From: Synechococcus sp. C9 | GTDB taxonomy: Bacteria > Cyanobacteriota > Cyanobacteriia > Gloeomargaritales > Gloeomargaritaceae | Assembly (NCBI RefSeq): GCF_022984075.1 | Contig: NZ_JALAAD010000001.1 | Location: 434,001-498,000, forward strand | Reading direction: 5' to 3' | Length of the DNA: 64,000 bases | Shown: piece by piece, positions 8,259 through 15,465 of the stretch | Layout: the number at the start of each line of letters is the position of its first letter | Position numbering within the stretch: position 1 is the first letter of the stretch | The notes under the pieces: generated by a model | What the model saw: only the letters and a program-made list of their open reading frames with translations | Database searches by the model: none | Told to the model about the DNA's origin: nothing | Program-made: the position numbers and the translations under genes

Positions 8259-9116
8259 TTAACGGGGAATGGTTGGGCTAGGGGTGACTTGCGGGGTTGG
8301 TCTTGGGCTGGGTTGAACCGTTGGGGTTGCCTGGGGCTTAGGGGTGGGTTGAGCCGGTTTGGCAGGGGTAGCAAAATTGTAGCTGAATACCTGGATGATC
8401 GACCCCTGGCTGGGTAAATCGCCGGGTCGGATGGTGACCTGGTCCCCCACCCGCCGGACGGGAACCGTGCCCATGAGTGCCAAAAAATCCTCCAACGGGA
8501 ATAGATCACAGGTTGTATCCGCCGCCTGGGTGCGGAAATGGGTCGGGACAATGACCTTGGGATTGAGGGCTTGCACCGCTTGCGCCGCCTCCTGGGGATT
8601 AAACGCCTTATCTCTGCCACCAACGGGGATGAACAGGACATCCGGTTTACCCAAGAGAATTTGTTGCTCTACGGTAATCGGGGTCGCCGTCCCCCCCAGG
8701 TGCAAAAATCGGATGCCCGCCTGCGTCCAGCTCCAGCACACATTGGCACCAAAGCGGCGACCTCCCAGCCGGTCATGGTTGGTCTGAAACCCCGATATTT
8801 TGAACCCATTCGCCAGTTCGTAGTCCCCGGAAACCGCCAACACTCTGGGGTCGCCCGGTAAATCCACCACATACCCCTCATCCAACAACAAACTGCTCAC
8901 CAGCACCAAATCCGCCTGCACCCGGGGTTGCCGGTAGCCCTGGGTACAGCCCCCCGGTAAAAAAGGGTTCACTAAAATCCGTAAACCGCCGCCGGTCAAG
9001 AGAAAACAGGTATGCCCCAAAAACTGAATGGTTACGCCTGGGGGTGCCCCTTGAGCCAACACCCGCCCCGTTGCCACCAACACCCCAGCCCCAATTAACA
9101 TTTCCCGTCGTTTCAT
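8259..9116 (-). CDS. Exported metallo-beta-lactamase-fold protein (UlaG/Zn-hydrolase-like) with Pro/Thr-rich tail
   Basis: The start at 9116 gives a signal-like N-terminus (MKRREMLIGAGVLVATGRVLAQG); an ATG at 9140 would add eight residues. The body resembles UlaG-like metallo-beta-lactamase-fold proteins: FLGHTCFLLTGGGLRILVNPF, LVLVSS, ISGFQTNHD, PTHFRT. The usual HxHxDH is replaced, since LVSSLLLDEG stands where histidines are expected, so catalytic activity is doubtful. The last 40 residues are rich in Pro, Thr and Gln. The product is probably periplasmic or lumenal. Function is unknown. Confidence 0.75.
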   Translation of the reverse strand: MKRREMLIGAGVLVATGRVLAQGAPPGVTIQFLGHTCFLLTGGGLRILVNPFLPGGCTQGYRQPRVQADLVLVSSLLLDEGYVVDLPGDPRVLAVSGDYELANGFKISGFQTNHDRLGGRRFGANVCWSWTQAGIRFLHLGGTATPITVEQQILLGKPDVLFIPVGGRDKAFNPQEAAQAVQALNPKVIVPTHFRTQAADTTCDLFPLEDFLALMGTVPVRRVGDQVTIRPGDLPSQGSIIQVFSYNFATPAKPAQPTPKPQATPTVQPSPRPTPQVTPSPTIPR

Positions 9117-9269
9117 CCCTGATTCCCGTTTGGTTCGCACTTCAGCCTACCGCAATTTGGAGAAGTGTAAACCACTCCCGCTGTTCCCTGGCGGGCTTTT
9201 TCATAACCTCCAGCGATCCCAGGACAACTCTTCCCGGTTGACCCCCAGCTTATTCATTTTCATTTCATT

Positions 9270-9345
9270 TTTAGGGCACCTCTATATTATTTATTGGAAC
9301 CAACCGGTAACCGGGGTGCCCCCCTGCGACCCCTGTTCTAAATTA
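9270..9345. repeat. Family-B MITE-like element, partial
   Basis: Contains tttagggcacctctat at its left end and the shared core ggaaccaa...ggggtgcccccctgcgacccc. The right inverted terminus is missing. The flanking stretch 9117-9269 shows no gene. Confidence 0.6.
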
Positions 9346-9441
9346 GGAAGTGGTTGACACGAAACAATTTTTTAGATTACCTTATTAAAGGCATCAAGTT
9401 ATTTTGTTGCTAACCCTCGACCAAGTAAGGAGGCAAATGGT

Positions 9442-9579
9442 ATGGACGTTCCTGGCAGTAGTAGTTGCATAGCTACTTTGCAAGAATCTGTCCCTTCGGA
9501 TGAAGACCCCTTCCAGAGTTCCTGCTGTGGTCAGTGGACGATTGAGCAGATGAATTTACCTGATTTGGTTCTGGTTTAG
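9442..9579 (+). CDS. 45-residue leader ORF 1 upstream of mgtA
   Basis: A strong Shine-Dalgarno (aaggagg, 9428-9434) lies eight bases before ATG 9442. The peptide is Cys- and Ser-rich (SSSCIATLQ, QSSCCGQW) and has a central acidic-proline run, SVPSDEDPFQ, at about residues 16-25. Acidic residues followed by proline are known to destabilise elongating ribosomes at low Mg2+ in the enterobacterial MgtL leader. The stop codon is nine bases before a 10-bp stem that covers the next ribosome binding site. No homologue is recognised. Expression is inferred from the ribosome binding site and position only. Confidence 0.5.
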   Translation: MDVPGSSSCIATLQESVPSDEDPFQSSCCGQWTIEQMNLPDLVLV

Positions 9580-9587
9580 AGCCTGTA

Positions 9588-9642
9588 GGTTCATCTCTAG
9601 TCGCCGCTGGGCACGGCGATTGTACCCATAAGGAGATGAGCC
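9588..9642 (+). promoter_or_regulatory. RNA stem masking the ribosome binding site of leader ORF 2
   Basis: GGTTCATCTC (9588-9597) pairs with GAGATGAGCC (9633-9642) over ten base pairs with one G-U. Inside is a second helix, TCGCCG (9601-9606) with CGGCGA (9614-9619), closing a seven-base loop. The outer stem takes in part of the aaggag ribosome binding site and ends directly before ATG 9643. A ribosome terminating at the stop of ORF 1 (9577-9579) would reach the base of the stem, which suggests translational coupling control. Confidence 0.6.
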
Positions 9643-9672
9643 ATGAAAAGTCTTAAATCCCCCTTTTGGTGA
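9643..9672 (+). CDS. Nine-residue leader ORF 2 (MKSLKSPFW)
   Basis: Nine codons followed by TGA, preceded by aaggagatgagcc, a good ribosome binding site seven bases from the ATG. The peptide ends Pro-Phe-Trp-stop, a type of ending often poor for termination or release. It lies between two RNA structures in the mgtA leader, and its ribosome binding site is paired in the 9588-9642 stem. It is too short to recognise by homology; assignment rests on layout. Confidence 0.4.
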   Translation: MKSLKSPFW

Positions 9673-9758
9673 CGTTTTTTGCACCCCCGCTTGGAAGCAT
9701 AGCGAGTGTCGGATTGGGCACGGCGGCTTTCCTGGGTGTGTTTTTAGGTGAATCCCGT

Positions 9759-9835
9759 ACAGCATTTTGACAACCTGTGAGGTGCAGGGGCAGTTGGTAA
9801 ACCTTTGTCCCCTCATTTAATTGGAATGATGCTGT
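9759..9835 (+). promoter_or_regulatory. Second RNA structure in the mgtA leader
   Basis: ACAGCAT (9759-9765) and ATGCTGT (9829-9835) form a perfect seven-base-pair closing stem. Inside are GGGG (9787-9790) pairing with CCCC (9809-9812) and smaller pairings. It does not match the M-box consensus that I remember. It may be an uncharacterised regulatory fold or a processing site. Between here and 10077 no gene is seen. Confidence 0.4.
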
Positions 9836-10077
9836 GAGTTTGCTTCCGTTTCCCTAGGGCTGAAGCGGTAGATGGTTGGTGGTGAAAATTCAGCTAATTA
9901 ATATGTAATTTGCCATCAATTGTTTGTTGCTTAGCGATTAAGAGAAGCGGACTGGTTTCGATTCCGTTTGGGCTGTCAAAACGGGTTGGTTTTTCATGTC
10001 TCAATGTTGAACGTTTAAGTTCTCAGCCCCATTAATTTTTGCTAATTTCCAATTTTTTGGTGAATGGAGGTGAGGTC

Positions 10078-10230
10078 ATGTTTGAAATCTGCCTGTCCTG
10101 CGCTGTTGCCGAAGCACTCGTGGGAATCACCCTAACCGACCTATTGGCTGTCACGCTGGGTCATATGTTGCTGGTTGCCTATGAACACTCGATTGGTGAT
10201 GTTTCCCGGCAGTTTTTTTCTAAAACCTGA
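10078..10230 (+). CDS. 50-residue small hydrophobic protein before mgtA (leader ORF 3)
   Basis: ATG 10078 follows tggaggtgaggtc, a strong ribosome binding site. The peptide starts MFEICLSCAVAEALVG and has a hydrophobic stretch with only one acidic residue (about residues 9-34), then a polar tail ending QFFSKT. It could be a single-pass membrane peptide. It ends 68 bases before mgtA, which has its own ribosome binding site. A regulatory peptide of the transporter or a translated leader are both possible. No homologue is recognised. Confidence 0.5.
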   Translation: MFEICLSCAVAEALVGITLTDLLAVTLGHMLLVAYEHSIGDVSRQFFSKT

Positions 10231-10298
10231 AAGTGTTTGAATTTGTTGTTTGGTTTGGAAATGTTTGCAAATTCACTCTTTGAATTAAAAGGAGGTCA

Positions 10299-13037
10299 AT
10301 GATGCGGAATGCGCCCAACCCCACCCGCCGCCGGGGTAATACCAATGAACGTGCCTTGGAAAATGCCCGACTGTCCTTGCGTGCCCTACAGGAAGCGAGC
10401 AGTAGTGTCGAGCAGGTGTTGCTCTCTCTGAGTAGCCATCGGCAGGGACTCACTGAGTTGGATGTGGTTGCTCGCCTGCGCCAGTACGGCAAAAACGAAG
10501 TGACCCACGAAAAGCCACCCACTTGGTATGTGCAGTTATTCAAGGCGTTCAACAATCCCTTTGTCTGGATTTTGGTGGCGTTGGCGGCGGTCTCCTATGT
10601 GATGGACTATGCCATTGCAGAGCCGGAGGACAAAGACCTTACCGCTGTGATAATTCTGTCCGTCATGGTGCTGGTGAGCGGTTTCCTGCGGTTTTTTCAG
10701 GAATACCGTTCCACCCAGGCGGCAGAAAAGCTGAAAGCCCTAGTCAGAACGACGGCTACGGTGATTCGCCGTGATCACCTCGGTTCTCCTGGAGTGCGCC
10801 GGGAGGTGCCCCTGAGCGACCTGGTTCCGGGGGATGTGGTGGCGTTGTCGGCGGGGGATATGATTCCGGCGGATGTGCGGCTGTTGACTTCCAAGGATTT
10901 GTTCGTGAGTCAGGCGGTGCTGACCGGGGAATCCCTGCCGGTGGAAAAATATGACACCTTGGGTAGTGTGGTGGAAAAACGGGCAAATGTGCAGGTGCCC
11001 TCGGATCAGGTGAGTGCCTTGGATACGCCCACCGTCTGCTTCATGGGTACTAATGTGGTGAGCGGCACCGGGACGGCGGTGGTCGTTTCAACGGGGGATC
11101 GCACCTACTTCGGTTCCCTGGCGAAAAACATTGTGGGCAAGCGGGTACTCACCAGTTTTGAACAGGGGGTCAACCGGGTTAGTTACCTGTTGATCACCTT
11201 CATGGCGGTGATGGTGCCGATTGTTTTTCTCATTCAATGGGTGACTAAAGGCAATCTTCTCGATGCCCTGCTGTTTTCCCTGTCCGTTGCCGTCGGGCTA
11301 ACCCCGGAAATGCTCCCCATGATCGTGACCGCCAATCTCGCACGGGGGGCAGTCGTCATGGCAAATCAAAAGGTGGTGGTCAAGCGCATCAATGCCATTC
11401 AAAATTTTGGGGCGATGGATGTACTTTGTACGGATAAAACGGGTACATTGACCCTGGATAAGATCATTCTGGAACGCCATGTGGACATTCATGGTCAGGA
11501 AGATGAGGAACCCCTGGAATATGCCTACCTGAATAGTTACTACCAGACGGGCTTAAAAAACCTGCTGGATGCGGCGGTGCTGGAACACGTGGAATTAAAT
11601 ACGGAACTCAAACCGGCGGAAAACTACGCCAAGGTGGATGAAATTCCCTTTGACTTTGTGCGGCGGCGGATGTCGGTGGTGGTGGAACCGCAGGGGGGAC
11701 ACGCAGAAAGTAAGCATATCTTGATTTGCAAAGGGGCGGTGGAGGAACTGTTCAACGTTTGCTCCCATGCCAAATATCACGGCGAAATCATCCCCATGAG
11801 TGAGGCTGTGCGGCGGGAAGGACTGCAAGTGACCCAAAGCCTGAATGAAGATGGGTTTCGGGTGATTGCCGTCGCCTACAAGGAAATGCCCATTCCGTTG
11901 GATACCGTTCCCACCTACGGCACCCAGGATGAATGCGACCTGATTTTGGTGGGGTATCTCGCCTTTCTCGACCCGCCCAAAGATAGTGCGATTGAGGCGA
12001 TTAGGGCACTGCGGGATAACGGTGTGACGGTGAAGGTGATTACGGGCGACAACGATATTGTCACACGCAAAGTCTGCAAGGAAGTGGAATTGCCCGTACA
12101 GGGGGTGCTGGTGGGTAGCCAGATTGAACGGATGAGCGATGCGGAATTAACCGCCCAACTGGACACCACCACCATCTTTGCCAAAGTTTCTCCCCTGCAA
12201 AAAGCCCGCATCATCCGGCTGTTGCGTGAACAAGGGCATACGGTCGGCTACATGGGCGATGGCATTAACGATGCGGCGGCACTGCGGGATGCGGATGTGG
12301 GCATTTCGGTGGATACCGCCGTAGATATTGCCAAGGAATCGGCGGACATTATCCTGTTGGAAAAAAATCTCATGGTATTGGAGCGGGGGGTGATTGAGGG
12401 GCGGCGCACCTTTGCCAACATTCTCAAATACCTGAACATGACCGCCAGTTCCAACTTTGGCAACGTGTTCAGCGTCATGGGGTCGAGTGCCGTACTGCCC
12501 TTTTTGCCCATGCAACCCATCCAATTACTCACCCAAAACCTGATCTACGACCTGTCCCAAACCACCATTCCCTTTGACACTGTGGATCAGGATTTTCTCC
12601 GCCGACCCCAGAAGTGGAATGTGCCCAATATCGGGCGGTTCATGCTGTTTATTGGTCCGATTAGCTCCATTTTTGACTACGCCACCTACATCGTTATGTG
12701 GTTTGTGTTTGGGGCAAATACGCCAGAAGAAGTAAAGCTGTTTAATTCGGGTTGGTTTGTGGAAGGGCTACTCTCGCAAACCCTGGTGGTGCATATGTTG
12801 CGGACGGCGCGGGTGCCCTTTGTGCAAAGCTGGCCCTCTCTGCCGGTATTGCTTTCTACGGGTACTGCCATCATCGCCGGGATGATCCTACCGTTCACGC
12901 CGCTGGGGGCAGGCTTGGGGATGGTACCGCTACCAGCCAGGTATTTCCTGTGGCTGTGGTTTATTCTCGGCTCCTATTGCCTGTTGACCCAGTACCTCAA
13001 GGGCTTCTACATCCGCACCTTTGGCAAATGGTTGTAG
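10299..13037 (+). CDS. mgtA: Magnesium-translocating P-type ATPase
   Basis: This P3B-type ATPase imports Mg2+ across the plasma membrane at the cost of ATP. Motifs in order are TGES (209-212, actuator), the membrane motif VGLTPEMLP (332-340) characteristic of MgtA/MgtB, the phosphorylated Asp379 in CTDKTGTLT, and the hinge GDGINDAAA. Segments such as NAIQNFGAMDVLCTDKTGT and NSYYQTGLKNLLDAAVLE match enteric MgtA closely. Tandem ATGs occur at 10299 and 10302; aaaaggagg favours 10302 by spacing. It is preceded by an 860-base leader with three small ORFs and followed by a 47-residue membrane peptide gene and mgtC. Confidence 0.94.
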   Translation: MMRNAPNPTRRRGNTNERALENARLSLRALQEASSSVEQVLLSLSSHRQGLTELDVVARLRQYGKNEVTHEKPPTWYVQLFKAFNNPFVWILVALAAVSYVMDYAIAEPEDKDLTAVIILSVMVLVSGFLRFFQEYRSTQAAEKLKALVRTTATVIRRDHLGSPGVRREVPLSDLVPGDVVALSAGDMIPADVRLLTSKDLFVSQAVLTGESLPVEKYDTLGSVVEKRANVQVPSDQVSALDTPTVCFMGTNVVSGTGTAVVVSTGDRTYFGSLAKNIVGKRVLTSFEQGVNRVSYLLITFMAVMVPIVFLIQWVTKGNLLDALLFSLSVAVGLTPEMLPMIVTANLARGAVVMANQKVVVKRINAIQNFGAMDVLCTDKTGTLTLDKIILERHVDIHGQEDEEPLEYAYLNSYYQTGLKNLLDAAVLEHVELNTELKPAENYAKVDEIPFDFVRRRMSVVVEPQGGHAESKHILICKGAVEELFNVCSHAKYHGEIIPMSEAVRREGLQVTQSLNEDGFRVIAVAYKEMPIPLDTVPTYGTQDECDLILVGYLAFLDPPKDSAIEAIRALRDNGVTVKVITGDNDIVTRKVCKEVELPVQGVLVGSQIERMSDAELTAQLDTTTIFAKVSPLQKARIIRLLREQGHTVGYMGDGINDAAALRDADVGISVDTAVDIAKESADIILLEKNLMVLERGVIEGRRTFANILKYLNMTASSNFGNVFSVMGSSAVLPFLPMQPIQLLTQNLIYDLSQTTIPFDTVDQDFLRRPQKWNVPNIGRFMLFIGPISSIFDYATYIVMWFVFGANTPEEVKLFNSGWFVEGLLSQTLVVHMLRTARVPFVQSWPSLPVLLSTGTAIIAGMILPFTPLGAGLGMVPLPARYFLWLWFILGSYCLLTQYLKGFYIRTFGKWL

Positions 13038-13059
13038 GGGTTTTTCTGGCTGGACACTG

Positions 13060-13110
13060 GCTACCCTAAAATCATGCTTGGGGTAGCTGGTATAAAGTTC
13101 TGTTTTTTTT
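13060..13110 (+). terminator. Hairpin and T-run after mgtA (attenuator or weak terminator)
   Basis: GCTACCC (13060-13066) pairs with GGGTAGC (13081-13087), seven base pairs around a 14-base loop. The T-run (13103-13110) comes 15 bases later, farther than in a standard intrinsic terminator. It may set the ratio of mgtA to the downstream small gene and mgtC, or act as a processing site. Confidence 0.45.
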
Positions 13111-13148
13111 CTTCAACCTTGTTCACTTATCGCTTAGGAGATAGTTCC

Positions 13149-13292
13149 ATGAATTTCAATGTCTTAGAGAATCCGTTAGCCGCCCTTTTTGCTGTTGCCG
13201 CTATTTTCATCGGGTACTATGCCTTGATTTATTTCATCGTAGTTGTGTTGATGAAACAGGGCGTTCCCCAACAACGCCGACCCCGTTATTGA
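13149..13292 (+). CDS. 47-residue single-pass membrane peptide between mgtA and mgtC
   Basis: ATG 13149 is preceded by taggag at eight bases. The protein is MNFNVLENPLAALFAVA... with one membrane helix at about residues 10-34 and a basic tail (KQGVPQQRRPRY) that should be cytosolic. It lies 111 bases after mgtA and 212 bases before mgtC. In Salmonella the mgtCBR operon encodes MgtR, a small membrane peptide that promotes MgtC degradation; the position and topology here are similar, but no sequence relation is visible. A related possibility is a small subunit or modulator of the ATPase. Confidence 0.65.
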   Translation: MNFNVLENPLAALFAVAAIFIGYYALIYFIVVVLMKQGVPQQRRPRY

Positions 13293-13504
13293 TTTGATTT
13301 TGGCTAATACTACCAAGCCCCTCATTGCGCCGGGAAACTTGGTGTTTTTGGGGCTGGTATCCTGCCAAATTTTGATGGCAATCCCAAGGCATTGGCTGAT
13401 ATTTGGGAGAACCCAATTGGGGGGCAAAATTCCCTTGGGATATGCACCAGGTTTCCAGTTAAAATGCTTTGGTTGGAGCGGCGAGGCATACTGGAGAATA
13501 GCTT

Positions 13505-14206
13505 ATGACTCAAATCGAGTTTGTCATTCGGCTGGGGGTGGCGTTTCTCCTCGGTTCAGCCCTGGGGTTAGAACGCCAGTGGCGACAGCGCATGGCTGGT
13601 TTGCGAACCAATACGTTGGTGGCGACGGGGGCGGCTCTGTTTGTCATGCTCTCGGCTCTGACTCCGGGGGATTCCAGCCCAACCCGGGTTGCCGCCCAGG
13701 TGGTATCTGGCATTGGCTTTTTGGGCGGTGGTGTGATTTTGCGGGAAGGGCTGACGGTCAGGGGGTTGAATACAGCCGCAACGTTGTGGTGTGCCGCCGC
13801 CATCGGTGCTTTAGCGGGCGCAGGACTTTTGTTTCACGCCAGCGTGGGAGCCGTAGCCGTGCTGGTAGCCAATTTGCTGTTGCGTCCCTTGGGTCATCGC
13901 ATCAACCAGCAACCCCTCAAAGGCACGGAATTAGAACTTTGCTACCGCTGTGAGGTGATGTGCCGTGCCCAAGCCGAAGCCCATGTGCGGGCATTGCTGT
14001 TACAAACGGCGGCTGGTGGCAAGCTCCGGTTGCGTTCCCTTTACAGCGAAGACGTGGAAAACCATCCCGACCGGGTCAGTATCGAAGCGGATTTAATCAC
14101 CCAAGAACGGGATGATGCCCTGGTGGAACAAATTATCAGCCGCCTGAGCTTAGAACCGGGCGTAATTGCCACCCACTGGCGCATTATTGAACAGGAATTT
14201 GGCTGA
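13505..14206 (+). CDS. mgtC: MgtC/SapB family membrane protein
   Basis: The 233-residue protein has the MgtC membrane domain in its first 130 residues (LGSALGLERQWRQRMAGLRTNTLVATGAALFV, GIGFLGGGVILREG, VRGLNTAATLWCAAAIGALAGAG), including the conserved ERQ and R-T-N motifs. A cytosolic ACT-like domain follows (about 140-233). MgtC proteins help growth at low Mg2+ and can inhibit the F-type ATP synthase. Its location downstream of mgtA and a membrane peptide gene matches the functional grouping in enteric bacteria. The start at ATG 13505 has ctggag upstream. Confidence 0.92.
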   Translation: MTQIEFVIRLGVAFLLGSALGLERQWRQRMAGLRTNTLVATGAALFVMLSALTPGDSSPTRVAAQVVSGIGFLGGGVILREGLTVRGLNTAATLWCAAAIGALAGAGLLFHASVGAVAVLVANLLLRPLGHRINQQPLKGTELELCYRCEVMCRAQAEAHVRALLLQTAAGGKLRLRSLYSEDVENHPDRVSIEADLITQERDDALVEQIISRLSLEPGVIATHWRIIEQEFG

Positions 14207-14290
14207 AACGTTATTTTGGCAACCTTTTTATCATTCACAATGGTCACAAGGACACCGCTCCCGTCCAAGGTTGCTACAGTGATATTAAAT

Positions 14291-14437
14291 TAAGGGCACC
14301 CCTATTTATTTGAACCAATTGAAGGTTATCTCGTTGGAATACCGATCCTAATGGCTACGCCACGCAGGCTATCGAGAACCAAGGGCGGGGGGTGCCCCCC
14401 TGCGACTGCTAACTTTGAATTGATAGAGGTGCCCTTA
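14291..14437. repeat. Family-B MITE-like element, complete
   Basis: The 147-base element has inverted termini TAAGGGCACC (14291-14300) and GGTGCCCTTA (14428-14437). The core gaaccaagggcggggggtgcccccctgcgac is shown here only by its key parts: gaaccaaggg, then ggggtgcccccc, then tgcgac. It is the best full-length example of the family and occupies the mgtC-CheW gap. Confidence 0.8.
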
Positions 14438-14484
14438 AATAAATAAAATAAACTAAAGTAATTACTCCAAAGACTACTGCGGAA

Positions 14485-14964
14485 ATGCCCCCGATGCCCG
14501 CCACCACCGACCAAGAACTGCTCTGCTTGAGTTTTTCCCTGTCGCCTACTAACCAAGCCCTGCTCCCTGCCCACGAATGCTTGGAAGTGCTCCCGTTACC
14601 CCTGAGCCAAGTGGTGGGGATTCCCGATATGCCCCCAGCGGTGATGGGCGTCGCCAACTGGCGGGGTGAAGTCCTGTGGTTGCTGGATTTAGCCTACTGG
14701 TTGGGTTTTGGTTCCCTCCCAGAACTGTACCCCCAACAAATGAATTACAATGTGATGATAATCACTCAGGACAAACAACGGCTGGGGCTGGTGGTCGCCC
14801 AAGTGGGGCAGATGTTTTGGTGTCCCCTCGCCGAGTTGCAGTCGCCCCCTGGGACGGAAATGACCCCGGTCTTAGCCCAGTGTTTGCGGGGCTATTGGGT
14901 GCAGGAACAGATTTTTTTGGTTTTGGATGGGCAGGGCATTGTCCAGTCCTTGGGTGCAAATTAG
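14485..14964 (+). CDS. CheW-like domain protein
   Basis: The roughly 157-residue product has one CheW fold: LLCLSFSLSPTNQALLPAHECLEVLPL, VVGIPDMPPAVMGVANWRGEVLWLLDLAYWLG and RLGLVVAQVGQMFWCPLAEL. CheW proteins link chemoreceptors to the CheA kinase; in cyanobacteria they serve type IV pilus phototaxis and related systems. No CheA, receptor or CheY gene is nearby. ATG 14485 or 14494 may be the start. It is convergent with the ICMT-like gene, with four bases of overlap. Confidence 0.85.
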   Translation: MPPMPATTDQELLCLSFSLSPTNQALLPAHECLEVLPLPLSQVVGIPDMPPAVMGVANWRGEVLWLLDLAYWLGFGSLPELYPQQMNYNVMIITQDKQRLGLVVAQVGQMFWCPLAELQSPPGTEMTPVLAQCLRGYWVQEQIFLVLDGQGIVQSLGAN

Positions 14965-15449
14965 TAAATCCCTGGGAACAGCTTTTTCACCGTTTGTTGA
15001 TAGGTCTGATACTCTGGGAATTTGGCGGTTAACCATGCTTCTTCCTGGGCGGCTTTGCGGTCAAAAAATAAACCGAAGGCTAAAGCACAAATACCGTGCC
15101 ATAAACTCATCCGCCACAGGGCATAAGCCAACGCCAAAAAAATCACACTGGCGTAAATCGGATGGCGCACCCAACGATAAACGCCCGTCGTCACCAAGCG
15201 GCTGTCATCGGTCGGGTGGGGCAAAGGCGTGAGATTATTGCCCAAGTGCCAAATTCCACCCATACCTAAGCACAACCCTACCGCCCCCAGTAGGATGACA
15301 ACTGGTAATTTTATGCTCAAGGGTAACGTACCTACGGGGACAACGGGGAGCAGGATAAAAACAACACCTAAAACGGCTTGACCCAGCACCCAATATTCTC
15401 CCCGTTGATTGCGCCACCAATCCGAACGAAAACCCCACTTTTCTAACAT
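14961..15449 (-). CDS. Isoprenylcysteine carboxyl methyltransferase-like membrane protein
   Basis: The 162-residue protein has four to five membrane helices and the ICMT/PEMT motif VTTGVYRWVRHPIYASVIF (about 86-104), followed by a conserved EE pair (AAQEEAWLTAKFPEYQTYQQ). Bacterial members methylate small hydrophobic substrates such as lipids or sulfur compounds using SAM; the substrate here is unknown. It lies 16 bases after the ChrA-like gene on the same strand and probably belongs to the second sulfide locus operon. A thiol or sulfide methylation role would fit the context but is inference. Confidence 0.82.
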   Translation of the reverse strand: MLEKWGFRSDWWRNQRGEYWVLGQAVLGVVFILLPVVPVGTLPLSIKLPVVILLGAVGLCLGMGGIWHLGNNLTPLPHPTDDSRLVTTGVYRWVRHPIYASVIFLALAYALWRMSLWHGICALAFGLFFDRKAAQEEAWLTAKFPEYQTYQQTVKKLFPGIY

Positions 15450-15465
15450 CTCCAGTTCCCCCCGT

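Noticed and set aside
9556-9816. 86-codon minus-strand frame in the mgtA leader
   Set aside because: No ribosome binding site or composition typical of genes here; it is antisense to the better supported leader ORFs and stems.
9580-9850. M-box (Mg2+) riboswitch in the mgtA leader
   Set aside because: The conserved M-box segments that I know are not present. Two other structures are visible and were reported as unassigned RNA folds instead.
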